A program made the translations under genes and the position numbers. From the NCBI GenBank assembly GCA_963695835.1, contig CAVOHR010000004.1, forward strand, positions 186,001-250,000: a stretch of 64,000 nucleotides of DNA. Direction: 5' to 3'. Source of the DNA: VRUE01 sp963695835. Lineage in GTDB: Bacteria > Actinomycetota > Thermoleophilia > Solirubrobacterales > 70-9. This document shows, in pieces, positions 1-8,699 of the stretch. Each line of letters opens with the position of its first letter. The first letter of the stretch is position 1. Below the pieces are notes generated by a model. That model worked only from the letters and a program-made list of their open reading frames with translations, searched no databases and was not told where the DNA came from.

Positions 1-1178
1 TCACCGCCTCGGAATAGCTGGTAAGGGTTCCAGCCCCAATCGCACTTCGGGCATGGGTGACAAGCTCGTGCAGGTAGGTGAGGTTGTGCAGGCATAGGAG
101 GCGGACCGCGGTCAGCTCTTCTGCTCGGGACAGGTAGCTGAGGTAGTCGCGGTCGTGATGCCGGCAGGCGGGGCAGGGGCAGCCGTCGACTATCGGGCTG
201 CGGTCGCCCTCGTGGCCGGACTTGCGGAGGTCGAGGCGGAAGCGGTTGGTCGGGATCGGGGACCAGGGCGGTGCCGTGGCGGGCCAGGCGGGTCGGGACC
301 GCGCAGTCGAAGATGTCGAGGCCGAGGGCGATGCCGGCCAGGAGGTCGTCGACGTCGCCTATCCCGAGTAGATGCTTGGGCGCCTCCTCCGGCAGCAGCG
401 GCGCGGTCAGCTCGAGCACGCCGCGCATCTCGTCCTTGTCGCGCCCCAGCGTGCCGCCGATCGCGATCCCGTCGACGCCGGCCTCCGAGACCACCCGCGC
501 CGACTCGCGCCGCAGGTCCTCGTGGACCCCGCCCTGGACGATCCCGAAGACCGCCTGGCGCTCCGGCCCGTGCTCCCCGTGCCACGTCGAGGCAGCGATC
601 GAGCCAGCGGTGCGTCCGCTCCATCGAGCGGGCGGTGTACTCGCGGTCCGCGTGGTAGGGAGTGCACTCGTCGAAGACGAGGGCGATGTCGCGAGCCGAG
701 CTTCGCCTGCACCTCCATCGAGACCTCGGGCGAGAGGAACAGCTCCGCGCCCGTCCCGATAGGAGCGAAACCGCACCCCCTCCTCGCCGATCGAGACGAC
801 CGACCCGTGCTCTCCCCCTGGCCGCCCTTTCCCCTTCACCTCGTCGGCCACGCCGCCATGCGCCAGCGAGAACACCTGGAAGCCACCGGAGTCGGTGATC
901 AGCGCCCGCTCCCACCCCATGAACCCATGCAGCCCCCCAGCACCGGCGATCCGATCCGGCCCAGGCGAGACAAATAGGTGATAGGTGTTCCCAAGGATCA
1001 GCTCATAGCCGAGCTCCGCAACCTCGCGAGACTCCAACCCGCGCACCGTCCCCTTCGTCGCCAGCGGAATGAACGCCGGCGTCCGCACCGCCCCATGCGG
1101 CGTATGAAGCACTCCAACTCGCGCGGCGCCATCCCGCGCCACAACCTCGAACCTCAACCTCTCCGGCTCATGCCTCAT
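1..1178 (-). CDS. tgt: tRNA-guanine transglycosylase, 3' end cut by the window, four frameshifts as given
   Basis: Exchanges guanine for a queuosine precursor in the wobble position of GUN-anticodon tRNAs. The ATG at 1178 opens a TGT barrel with ITDSGGFQVFSL (catalytic Asp region), LVFDECTPY, IVQGG, and a C-terminal zinc site CPCPAC followed by HHDRDYL. The protein is spread over different frames. Removing one C of the coding strand near 748, 691, 586 and 253 restores a single reading of 391 codons, in which the frame is still open at base 1, so only the last few residues are missing. The TGA at 1-3 is out of this frame. The gene follows gpmI in the same direction, separated by a 24-nt hairpin. 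The indels look like consensus errors rather than decay, because the coding potential between them is intact. Confidence 0.85.
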   Translation of the reverse strand, partial: MRHEPERLRFEVVARDGAARVGVLHTPHGAVRTPAFIPLATKGTVRGLESREVAELGYELILGNTYHLFVSPGPDRIAGAGGLHGFMGWERALITDSGGFQVFSLAHGGVADEVKGKGRPGGEHGSVVSIGEEGVRFRSYRDGRGAVPLARGLDGGAGEARLATSPSSSTSALPTTRTASTPPARWSGRTAGSIAASTWHGEHGPERQAVFGIVQGGVHEDLRRESARVVSEAGVDGIAIGGTLGRDKDEMRGVLELTAPLLPEEAPKHLLGIGDVDDLLAGIALGLDIFDCAVPTRLARHGTALVPDPDQPLPPRPPQVRPRGRPQPDSRRLPLPRLPASRPRLPQLPVPSRRADRGPPPMPAQPHLPARACHPCPKCDWGWNPYQLFRGG

Positions 1179-1194
1179 CTCGCCGCTTCCGACT

Positions 1195-1218
1195 TTGACC
1201 ACACCAGGGTGTGGTCAA
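1195..1218. repeat. Family B palindromic core, copy 1 (3' of gpmI)
   Basis: A 24-nt palindrome beginning TTGACCACACC and ending GGTGTGGTCAA, two bases beyond the gpmI stop and 17 bases upstream of the tgt start. The same 24-nt core length with TTGACC...GGTCAA ends recurs at 47027, 54395 and 60896. Unlike those copies, its outer flanks are not self-complementary. A role as a transcript end or protein-binding site is inferred. Confidence 0.6.
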
Positions 1219-1219
1219 T

Positions 1220-2762
1220 TCAGGAATCGTCCGAATTTGCCAGCAGAGATCGGCCGGTCATCGCCTCCGGCTGGGGGATGCCGAGGAGCTGCAGCGCCGT
1301 CGGCGCGACGTCGGCGAGGATGCCGCCGTCGCGCAGCTCCACCCCCTCGGCGGTGACGATCAGCGGCACCGGGTTGAGCGAGTGGGCGGTGTTGGGCGAG
1401 CCGTCCGGCTCGAGCATGTGGTCGCAGTTGCCGTGGTCGGCGGTGACGATGCAGGCGCCGCCGGAGCGCTCGACCGCGGCGACCACGTCGCCGAGGCAGC
1501 CGTCGACCTCCTCGACCGCCGTCGACCGCCGCCGGGATCACCCCGGTGTGGCCGACCATGTCGGGGTTGGCGAAGTTGATGATCCCGAAGCGGTAGTCGC
1601 CCTCCGACCAGCGCGCGACGAAGGCGTCGGCGGCGGCGCGGGCGCTCATCTCGCGGCTTGTGGTCGTAGGTGGGGACGTCGCGCGGGGAGTCGACCAGGC
1701 AGCGCTCCTCCCCCTCCCACTCCTGCTCGCGGCCGCCGTTGAAGAAGTAGGTGACGTGGGCGTACTTCTCGGTCTCGGCGACGTGCAGCTGGCGGCCGCC
1801 GGCCTCGGAGACGACCTCGGCCAGGGTCATCTTCGGCCGCGCCTCGGGGAAGGCGACCGGGTAGGGCCAGCCCTTGCGGTACTCGGTCATCGTCGGTCAG
1901 GTCGAGCAGCGGCCCGCCGCTGCGCGAGAACTCGTCGAAGTCCGGTTCGGCCAGCGCGCGGGTCATCTGCGCGGGCGCGGTCGGGGCGGAAGTTGACGAA
2001 GATCGCGACGTCGCCCTCGGCGGCGCCGTCGTAGTCGCCGATCACCGTCGGCATGACGAACTCGTCGGTCTCGCTCGCGCTCGTAGGAGGTCTCGATCGC
2101 CTCCGCGGCGCTCGGCCGCGTGCAGGCCGCGGGCGTGGACGATCGCGTCGTAGGCGAGCTTGGTCCGCTCCCAGCGGGTGTCGCGGTCCATCGCGTAGTA
2201 GCGGCCGCCGACCGTGGCGATCCGCCCCGCCTGGCGCAGCCAGCGCTCCAGCTCGGCGAGGTAGCCGCGGCCGCCGTGCGGCAGGGTGTCGCGGCCGTCG
2301 GTGAAGGCGTGGAAGACGACGTCGGGGACGCCCTCCTGCGAGGCCAGCTCGATCGTCGCCTCGATGTGCTCCCAGCCGGAGTGGACGCCGCCGTCGGAGA
2401 CCAGGCCGAGCAGGTGCAGGCGGCCGCGCGGGCTGCGCCGGGCGCGGTCGCAGGCGGCGCGCAGCGCCTCGTTCTCGAAGAAGCTGCCGTCGGCGATCGC
2501 GTCGTCGATCCGCGCCAGGTCCTGCTTGACGATCGCCCCGGCGCCGAGGTTGAGGTGGCCGACCTCGGAGTTGCCCATCTGCCCCTCGGGCAGGCCGACG
2601 TCGCGGCCCTGGGCGGAGAGCTGCGGTGTGCGGGAAGCCGGCCCAGAGCCGGTCGAAGACCGGCGTCTCGGCCTGCGAGATCGCGTTGCCCGGCCCCGGC
2701 TCGGCCAGCCCCCAGCCGTCGAGGATGACCAGCGCCAGCGAGGGGACCGGCAGGTCGGTCAT
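1220..2762 (-). CDS. gpmI: 2,3-bisphosphoglycerate-independent phosphoglycerate mutase, seven frameshifts as given
   Basis: Interconverts 3- and 2-phosphoglycerate; alkaline-phosphatase-fold enzyme with two metals. Visible motifs in order: VILDGWG (first metal ligand), MGNSEVGHLNLG (nucleophilic Ser), TDGRDT, FVNFRPDRAR, and ADHGNCDHM near the C terminus. The ATG at 2762 overlaps the tpiA stop. The gene is split over many frames. Deleting one C from the coding strand near 2624, 2107, 2073, 1971, 1895, 1653 and 1521 gives a continuous 511-residue protein, the normal family length. Each deletion restores family consensus, for example FRPDRARQMTRAL. I read this as one intact gene with local sequence errors; a real pseudogene would be expected to accumulate stops and substitutions too. 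Confidence 0.9.
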
Positions 2763-3505
2763 CCGGCCGCCTCGACGATCGCCGCGAAGTCCCCGGGGTC
2801 GAGGCTGGCGCCGCCGACCAGGGCGCCGTCGATGTCCGGCTGCGCCATCAGCTCGGCGGCGTTGGCCGGCTTCACCGAGCCGCCGTAGAGGATCCGCACC
2901 GCGTCGGCCTCGCCGCCGCGCCCGCGCAGCACGCCGCGGATGAAGGCGAGCGCCTCCTGCGCCTGCTCGGGGGTCGCGGTGCGGCCGGTGCCGATCGCCC
3001 AGATCGGCTCGTAGGCGACACGACCCGGGCCAGGTCGGCCGGCTCGACGCGCGGCCAGGTCGGCCTGGAGCTGGCGCTCCAGCACGGCCTCGGTCTGGCC
3101 GGCGTCGCGCGCCTCCTCGCTCTCGCCGACGCAGAGGATCGGCTCCAGGCCGGCGGCCAGCGCCGCCGGCACCTTGCGCGCCAGCGCCTCGTCGGTCTCG
3201 CCGAACAGCTGGCGCCGCTCGGAGTGGCCGAGGACGACCGCGTCGACGCCCACCTCGCCCAGCATCGGCGCCGAGACCTCGCCGGTGAAGGCGCCCGCGT
3301 CCTCCTCGTGCATGTTCTGGGCGGCGACCCGCACGGCGCTGCCGCGCGAGCGCTCGACCACCTCGCTCAGCGCCAGGTAGGACGGGCAGATGACGACGTC
3401 GTGCTGCGTCGCGGCGATCCGCGGCAGCAGCGCGTCGACGAACTCGGCCGCCTCGGCGACCGTCTTGTGCATCTTCCAGTTGGCGGCGACGTACGGCCGT
3501 CTCAC
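2759..3505 (-). CDS. tpiA: Triosephosphate isomerase
   Basis: Interconverts dihydroxyacetone phosphate and glyceraldehyde 3-phosphate. NWKMHK (substrate Lys), LGHSERR (catalytic His), YEPIWAIGTG (catalytic Glu) and LYGGSVKP (phosphate binding) are all present; 248 aa. The GTG at 3505 has AGGGAG six bases upstream and starts the protein right at the first strand; an ATG at 3532 that overlaps the pgk stop is the alternative. Around 3020-3051 an extra C and a missing base compensate each other, scrambling about ten residues just before YEPIW (expected ARVEPADLARVVVAYEP). The scrambled piece sits beside the active-site loop and is most likely a consensus error. Part of the gapA-pgk-tpiA-gpmI operon. 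Confidence 0.93.
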   Translation of the reverse strand: MRRPYVAANWKMHKTVAEAAEFVDALLPRIAATQHDVVICPSYLALSEVVERSRGSAVRVAAQNMHEEDAGAFTGEVSAPMLGEVGVDAVVLGHSERRQLFGETDEALARKVPAALAAGLEPILCVGESEEARDAGQTEAVLERQLQADLAARRAGRPGPGRVAYEPIWAIGTGRTATPEQAQEALAFIRGVLRGRGGEADAVRILYGGSVKPANAAELMAQPDIDGALVGGASLDPGDFAAIVEAAG

Positions 3506-3528
3506 ACGCTCCCTGTTCCTTGGCCTCG

Positions 3529-4733
3529 TCATTCGCGGATCGGACATCGCAGCAGCGCCTCGACGCCGGGCAGCTCCTTCCCCTCCAGCAGCTCCAACGA
3601 GGCGCCTCCTCCGGTCGAGACCCAGTCCACCTCGTCCGCGAGCCCGAACTCGTGCAGCGCCGCGACCGAGTCGCCGCCGCCGACCACGGTCGTCCCCGGC
3701 GCCGCGGCGACCGCCTCGGCGACCGCGCGGGTGCCGGCGGCGAACGGCTCCAGCTCGAAGGCGCCCATCGGCCCGTTCCAGAGCACCGTGCCCGCGGCGA
3801 CGATCGCCTCGGCGTAGGCGGCGGCGGTGCGCGGGCCGATGTCGAGGCCCATCCAGCCGTCCGGCACCTCGACCCCGTCGCTCTCGCGCCGCTCGGTCGC
3901 CGCGTCGAAGCTCTTCGCCGAGCACCAGGTCGACCGGCAGCATCAGCTCGCAGTCGGAGCCCTCGGCCTTGCTCGCAGCGCCTCCGCCGGCCAGCTCCAC
4001 GCCCTCCTCCTCGACCAGCGAGTCGCCGGTCGCGATCCCCTGGGCGCGGAAGAAGCTGAAGCACATCGCGCCGCCGATCAGGATCCTGTCGGCGACCTCG
4101 AGGAAGCGGTCGATCACCCCGACCTTGTCGGAGACCTTGGCGCCGCCGAGCACGACGACCAGCGGCCGCGCCGGCGACTCGACCACCCGGGTCAGCTCGG
4201 TCACCTCGCGCTCCAGCAGCAGGCCGGCGTAGCCGGGCAGCAGATGGGCGACCCCCTCGGTGCTGGCGTGGGCGCGGTGGGCGGCGCCGAAGGCGTCGTT
4301 GACGTAGAGGTCGGCGAGCGCCGCCAGCGCGGCGGCGAGCTCCGGGTCGTTCTCGGTCTCGCCCGGCTCGAAGCGGATGTTCTCGAGCAGCAGCACGCTC
4401 GCCCGGGCTCAGCCCGGCGGCCATCGTCTCGACGTCGGCGCCGACCACCGCCGGCGCCTGCTCGACCGGCGCCCCGAGCAGCTCGGCGAGCCGCTCGCCG
4501 ACCGGCCGCATCGAGAGCGCCGGGTCGACCTTGCCCTCCGGCCGCCCCAGATGCGAGACGAGGATCAGCTCGGCGCCGCGCTCGCGCAGCAGCTCGATCG
4601 TCGGCAGCGCCGCGCGGATCCGGGTGTCGTCGGCGACGCGTCCCTCAGCGAGCGGCACGTTGAAGTCGACCCGGACCAGCACCCGCTTGCCGGCGACGTC
4701 GGCGTCGCGGACGCTGGCCTTGGGGAAGCTCAC
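3529..4733 (-). CDS. pgk: Phosphoglycerate kinase, two frameshifts as given
   Basis: Transfers phosphate from 1,3-bisphosphoglycerate to ADP. The GTG start at 4733 opens VLVRVDFNVPL; SHLGRP, ENIRFEPGE, VLGGAKVSDK, WNGPMGAFE and GGGDSVAAL follow. One extra coding-strand C near 4398 (before VLLLENIRF) and one near 3910 (before DAATERRESDG) break the frame; removing them leaves exactly 401 codons, the usual length. It lies 19 bases downstream of gapA, and its stop region overlaps the alternative tpiA ATG. Cytosolic, operonic with gapA, tpiA and gpmI. Confidence 0.93.
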
Positions 4734-4752
4734 GGGACCCGGCCGGCTCGGC

Positions 4753-5754
4753 TCAAAGGACCTTTCCGGCCAGCTCGACGCAGCGGTTCGAGTAGCCCCA
4801 CTCGTTGTCGTACCAGGCGACCGCCTTGACCATGTTCTCGCCGATCGCCATCGTCTGGCCGGCGTCGAAGATCGAGGAGTGCGGGTCGCCGACGATGTCG
4901 GTGGAGACGATCGGGTCCTCGGTGTAGGAGAGGATGCCCTTCAGCGGGCCTTCCGCCGCCTCCTTCGCCGCCGCGTTGATCTCCTCCGGCGAGCCCGGCT
5001 TCGACAGCGTGCAGACGAGGTCGACGACCGAGCCGGTCGCCACCGGCGCCCGCATCGCGAAGCCGTTCAGCTTGCCGTTCAGCTCCGGCAGGACGAGGCC
5101 GACCGCCTTCGCCGCGCCGGTCGTCGTCGGGATCAGGTTGAGCGCCGCCGCGCGCGCCCGGCGCAGGTCCTTGTGCGGCATGTCCTGGAGGCGCTGGTCG
5201 GCGGTGTAGGCGTGGATCGTCGTCATCAGCCCCTGCTCGATCCCGAATCGCTCGTGCAGGACCTTGGCCAGCGGCGCCAGGCAGTTGGTCGTGCAGGAGG
5301 CGTTGGAGATGATGTGGTGGCTGCCCGGGTCGTAGTCGCTGTCGAAGTTGACGCCGAGCGCGACGGTCACGTCCGGTTCCTTGGCCGGGGCCGAGATGAT
5401 CACCTTCTTCGCGCCGGCCTCGAGGTGCTTGGCGGCGTCGTCGCGGGCGGTGAAGAGGCCGGTCGACTCGATCACCACGTCGACCCCGAGGTCGGCCCAG
5501 GGCAGCGCCGCCGGGTCGCGCTCGGCGAGCACCTTGAGCTGCTTGCCGTCGACCGCGATCGAGCCCTCCCCCGCCTCGACCTCGCCCGGGAAGCGACCGA
5601 GGATCGAGTCGTACTTGAGCAGGTGGGCGAGCGTGCCGGGGTCGGTGATGTCGTTGACCGCGACGAAGTCGAGGTCCGCATCGGCCGCGTGGGCAGCGCG
5701 GAAGAGGTTGCGCCCGATCCGGCCGAAGCCGTTGATGCCGACCTTCACAGCCAT
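4753..5754 (-). CDS. gapA: Glyceraldehyde-3-phosphate dehydrogenase, type I
   Basis: Oxidises glyceraldehyde 3-phosphate with NAD and phosphate. 333 aa. The N-terminal GINGFGRIGR (residues 7-16) is the dinucleotide fold, SNASCTTNC places the catalytic Cys at 154, and WYDNEWGYS is near the C terminus. The ATG at 5754 is preceded by a strong AGGAGGG. It is the first gene of the glycolytic operon and the only one in it without an indel. In many actinobacteria rapZ, yvcK and whiA directly precede gap-pgk-tpi; here an ABC exporter and a VOC gene occupy that place. Confidence 0.97.
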   Translation of the reverse strand: MAVKVGINGFGRIGRNLFRAAHAADADLDFVAVNDITDPGTLAHLLKYDSILGRFPGEVEAGEGSIAVDGKQLKVLAERDPAALPWADLGVDVVIESTGLFTARDDAAKHLEAGAKKVIISAPAKEPDVTVALGVNFDSDYDPGSHHIISNASCTTNCLAPLAKVLHERFGIEQGLMTTIHAYTADQRLQDMPHKDLRRARAAALNLIPTTTGAAKAVGLVLPELNGKLNGFAMRAPVATGSVVDLVCTLSKPGSPEEINAAAKEAAEGPLKGILSYTEDPIVSTDIVGDPHSSIFDAGQTMAIGENMVKAVAWYDNEWGYSNRCVELAGKVL

Positions 5755-5796
5755 GAAGTCAATCCCTCCTGAGTCGTGTTGAGCCGATGGTAATCC

Positions 5797-6156
5797 TCAC
5801 TCGCCAACCGTCACCTCGATTTCGTATCCGTCCGGGTCCTGCAGGAAAGCCGAGTAGGAGCCGGAGCCGTGCGAGCGCCGCTCGCCGGGCTCGCCGACCG
5901 CCGTCCCGCCCGCCCTGGCGCCACCCTCCCAGGCCGCCTTGACGGCGACGATCCCCAGCCCGGAGAAGCTGAGCAGGCCGAAGCCGGGCTTGGCCGGGTG
6001 GTGGGCGGCGATGAAGAAGACCGGCTTGGCGATCCCCCAGCCGATCGTCGCGTCCTCCTCGAAATGGCGCCGCCAGCCCAGCGGCGCGAGCAGCGCGTCG
6101 TAGAAGGAGGCGCTCCGGTCGAGGTCGGAGACCTCCAGGAGAACGTGGTGCAACAT
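5797..6156 (-). CDS. VOC (glyoxalase/bleomycin-resistance fold) family protein
   Basis: A 119-residue single-unit VOC protein. It opens with the typical LHHVLLEVSDLDRSASFYD first strand/helix and closes with FLQDPDGYEIEV, in which the terminal Glu is a usual metal ligand of the fold. The N-terminal His-His could supply the other ligand. The substrate cannot be told. It lies 42 bases upstream of gapA on the same strand. Members of this family range from glyoxalases and extradiol dioxygenases to drug-binding proteins; the neighbouring ABC exporter is weakly compatible with a resistance role. Confidence 0.8.
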   Translation of the reverse strand: MLHHVLLEVSDLDRSASFYDALLAPLGWRRHFEEDATIGWGIAKPVFFIAAHHPAKPGFGLLSFSGLGIVAVKAAWEGGARAGGTAVGEPGERRSHGSGSYSAFLQDPDGYEIEVTVGE

Positions 6157-6185
6157 CGGGCCGGGAGGCTATACGGGACCTCGCC

Positions 6186-6944
6186 CTAGCCGCTGCGCGG
6201 GGTCCAGCGGAAGTAGCGGACGGCGAGCAGCAGGCCGGCCACGCCCCAGGCGGCGACCACGGCGAGGTTCCCCCACTCGAGGCCGGCGCCGCCCGGCAGG
6301 TAGGCGTTGAAGAAGGCCTCGAAGAAGTGGCGCACCGGGAAGGCGTCGGCGAAGTGGATGACGCCGCTGGGGAGCTGGTCGTCGGGGATGAAGACGCCGG
6401 AGAGGAAGTAGAGCGGCAGCAGCAGCGCGTTGACGATCGGCGCGGCGGCGTCCTGGCTGGGGATCGCCGCGGTGAGGGCGATGCCGAGGCAGCAGAAGGA
6501 GGCGGCGCCGACGACGAGGACGGCGACGATCTCCGGCAGGTGGCTCCAGGGGATCGCGACCCCGTAGACGACCCGGCCGATCGCCGCGATCAGCGCCAGC
6601 ATCAGCAGCGCGACGACGATCGAGTTGCCGATCCGCCCGGCGATGAAGACCCAGGGCGGCATCGGCGTGCCGCGGCCGCGCTTCAGGCGGCCGTCCTCGC
6701 GGGCGATCACCAGCGACATCGCCAGCGACTGCATCGTCGCCGAGATCACCGCCAGGGTGATGATCGCCGGCACGTAGTAGGCGGTGGTCTCGATCCCGCC
6801 GTTCACTTCGACCGTCTGGCCGCCGAACACGGCGTCGAAGATGACCAGCAGCAGGACCGGGAAGGCGATGGTGAAGAAGACCGAGGCCGGGTTGCGCCAG
6901 AAGACCTTCTGGTCGTAGCGGAACTGGTGCAGGACGAGGCTCAT
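6186..6944 (-). CDS. ABC-2 type exporter permease
   Basis: 252-residue integral membrane protein with about six hydrophobic segments. The first (residues 22-40, FFTIAFPVLLLVIF) is followed by an extracytoplasmic loop, the rest lie between about 60 and 245. The pattern is that of the DrrB/ABC-2 permease family. Its start ATG overlaps the stop of the upstream ATPase gene, so the two subunits are co-translated. Likely exports a hydrophobic compound or drug; the substrate is unknown. Confidence 0.88.
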   Translation of the reverse strand: MSLVLHQFRYDQKVFWRNPASVFFTIAFPVLLLVIFDAVFGGQTVEVNGGIETTAYYVPAIITLAVISATMQSLAMSLVIAREDGRLKRGRGTPMPPWVFIAGRIGNSIVVALLMLALIAAIGRVVYGVAIPWSHLPEIVAVLVVGAASFCCLGIALTAAIPSQDAAAPIVNALLLPLYFLSGVFIPDDQLPSGVIHFADAFPVRHFFEAFFNAYLPGGAGLEWGNLAVVAAWGVAGLLLAVRYFRWTPRSG

Positions 6945-7792
6945 GGCTGCCCGGTCAGCTCCAGGTAGACGTCCTCGAGGCTCGGCCGCGTGACCTCGAG
7001 CCCCTCCAGCTCGAGCCCCTCGGCGAGCGCCCGGCCGGTCAGCTCGTTCAGCGCCCTGACCGGATCGGAGGTCTCCAGCTCGACCTCGCGGCCGTCTTCG
7101 CGGTAGCTGATCTTCGCCGGCCGGTTCTCGCGGTCGCCGAGGTCCTCGGGGGTGCCGCGGGCGACCACCCGGCCGGCGGCGATGATCGTCACCCGGTCGG
7201 CCAGCCGCTGCGCCTCGTCCATGTAGTGGGTGGTGAGGAAGACGGTCTTGCCGAGCTCGCGCAGGCCGGCGATCGTCTCCCAGGCCTGGCGCCGCGCCGA
7301 GGGGTCGAAGCCGGTGGTCGGCTCGTCGAGGAAGAGCAGCTCGGGGTCGCCGATCAGCGCCATGCCGACGTCGAGGCGGCGCTGCTGGCCGCCGGAGAGG
7401 CTGCGGGCGCGGGCGTCGGCCTTGCCCTCGAGGCCGACCAGCTCGATCGTCTCCTCGATCCCCCGCGGAGCGCTGTAGTAGCCGGCGTAGAGGGCGAGCG
7501 ACTCGCGCACCGTCAGGTAGGGGTCGAGGCGGCAGCTCTGCAGGACGATGCCGATCCGCTCGCGCCAGGCGCGGTCGGCGTGCTGCGGGTCCTCGCCCAG
7601 CACCCGCACCTCGCCGCCGCTGCGCTCGCGGTAGCCCTCGAGGATCTCGACCGTGGTCGTCTTCCCCGCCCCGTTGGGGCCGAGGAAGGCGAAGACCTCG
7701 CCGGCCCGCACCTCGAGGTCGATGTCGCGGACCGCCTCGACGTCGCCGTAGCTCTTGCGCAGGCCGCTTACTGAAATCACCGTTTCGGGCAA
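6941..7792 (-). CDS. ABC exporter ATP-binding protein
   Basis: About 283 aa. Walker A GPNGAGKTT near residue 40, signature LSGGQQRRLD near 135, Walker B LLFLDEPTTGFD and a C-terminal extension of the DrrA type. Pairs with the permease that overlaps its 3' end. Annotated from a TTG at 7792; a GTG a few codons downstream (VISVSGLRKSYGD) is equally possible and closer to the family's usual start. It sits directly downstream of rapZ, where yvcK would be expected in many actinobacteria. Confidence 0.92.
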   Translation of the reverse strand: MPETVISVSGLRKSYGDVEAVRDIDLEVRAGEVFAFLGPNGAGKTTTVEILEGYRERSGGEVRVLGEDPQHADRAWRERIGIVLQSCRLDPYLTVRESLALYAGYYSAPRGIEETIELVGLEGKADARARSLSGGQQRRLDVGMALIGDPELLFLDEPTTGFDPSARRQAWETIAGLRELGKTVFLTTHYMDEAQRLADRVTIIAAGRVVARGTPEDLGDRENRPAKISYREDGREVELETSDPVRALNELTGRALAEGLELEGLEVTRPSLEDVYLELTGQP

Positions 7793-7804
7793 AGCCGCTG
7801 AAGT

Positions 7805-8674
7805 CTATGGCTCGACGTCGCGGTGCTTGACCCTCACCACCACGTCGTCGCGCCGCTCGAGCGCCCGGCGGATGCGATCGGCGACGGCGATCGAGCGGTG
7901 GCGGCCGCCGGTGCAGCCGACCGCGATCGTCAGGTGGGTCTTGCCCTCGTCGACGTAGGCGGGCACGAGGAACTCGAGCAGCGGCAGCAGCCGGCCGTAG
8001 AACTCGCCCGCCAGCGTGCCCGACTCGACGTACTCGCGAACCGCCTCGTCGAGACCGGTCAGCGGCCGCAGCTCGTCGACGTAGTGGGGGTTGGGCAGGA
8101 AGCGGACGTCGAGGGTGAGGTCGGCGTCGCGCGGCGGCCCGTTCTTGAAGCCGAAGGTGAGCAGGGTGAGGGCGAGCTTGCCGCCGTCGTGCCGGCCCAG
8201 CATCTCCTCGGCGATCCGCCGCCGCAGCATCGCGCCGGTCAGGTCGCTGGTGTCCATCACCACGTCGGCCCGCTCGCGCAGCGGCGCGAGCAGCTCGCGC
8301 TCGGCGCGGATCCCCTCGACGATCCTGCCTTCCGGCGCGAGCGGGTGGCGGCGGCGCGTCTCCTTGTAGCGGTCGAGCAGCGTCTCCTCGTCGGCCTCGA
8401 GGAAGAGCAGGGTCGGCTCGAGGCCGTCCCGGCCGAGCTCGTCGAGCACCTGGATGAGGTCGTCGAAGTACTCGCCGCCGCGCACGTCGGAGACGACCGC
8501 GGCGCGCTCGACCCCGCTGCCCTCGTGGCGGAACAGCTCGCCGAGGCTGCCGATCATCCGCGGCGGCAGGTTGTCGACGCAGAAGTAGCCGCTGTCCTCG
8601 AAGGCGGCGATCGCCTCCGACTTGCCCGCACCGGAGTGGCCGGTGATCACCACCAGCTCGACCGCCTTCGCCAT
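7805..8674 (-). CDS. rapZ: RapZ/YvcJ family nucleotide-binding protein
   Basis: Walker A GHSGAGKS near the N terminus, the family's SGYFCVDNLP, VSDVRGGEYF, TFGFKNGPPRDAD, RFLPNPHY, and GCTGGRHRSIAVA near the C terminus. In Enterobacteria RapZ guides RNase E to the GlmZ RNA; in Gram-positives YvcJ is a nucleotide-binding protein linked to competence. The actinobacterial role is not settled. ATG at 8674 chosen because it places ELVVITGHSGAGK at the usual position; an in-frame TTG at 8692 is possible. Directly downstream of uvrC, a conserved pairing. Confidence 0.93.
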   Translation of the reverse strand: MAKAVELVVITGHSGAGKSEAIAAFEDSGYFCVDNLPPRMIGSLGELFRHEGSGVERAAVVSDVRGGEYFDDLIQVLDELGRDGLEPTLLFLEADEETLLDRYKETRRRHPLAPEGRIVEGIRAERELLAPLRERADVVMDTSDLTGAMLRRRIAEEMLGRHDGGKLALTLLTFGFKNGPPRDADLTLDVRFLPNPHYVDELRPLTGLDEAVREYVESGTLAGEFYGRLLPLLEFLVPAYVDEGKTHLTIAVGCTGGRHRSIAVADRIRRALERRDDVVVRVKHRDVEP

Positions 8675-8699
8675 CAGTGCCTTGTCCCGCAACGCGGCA

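Noticed and set aside
1..3. TGA at the very edge as the tgt stop
   Set aside because: After restoring the frame, this triplet is out of phase; the gene runs past the window edge.
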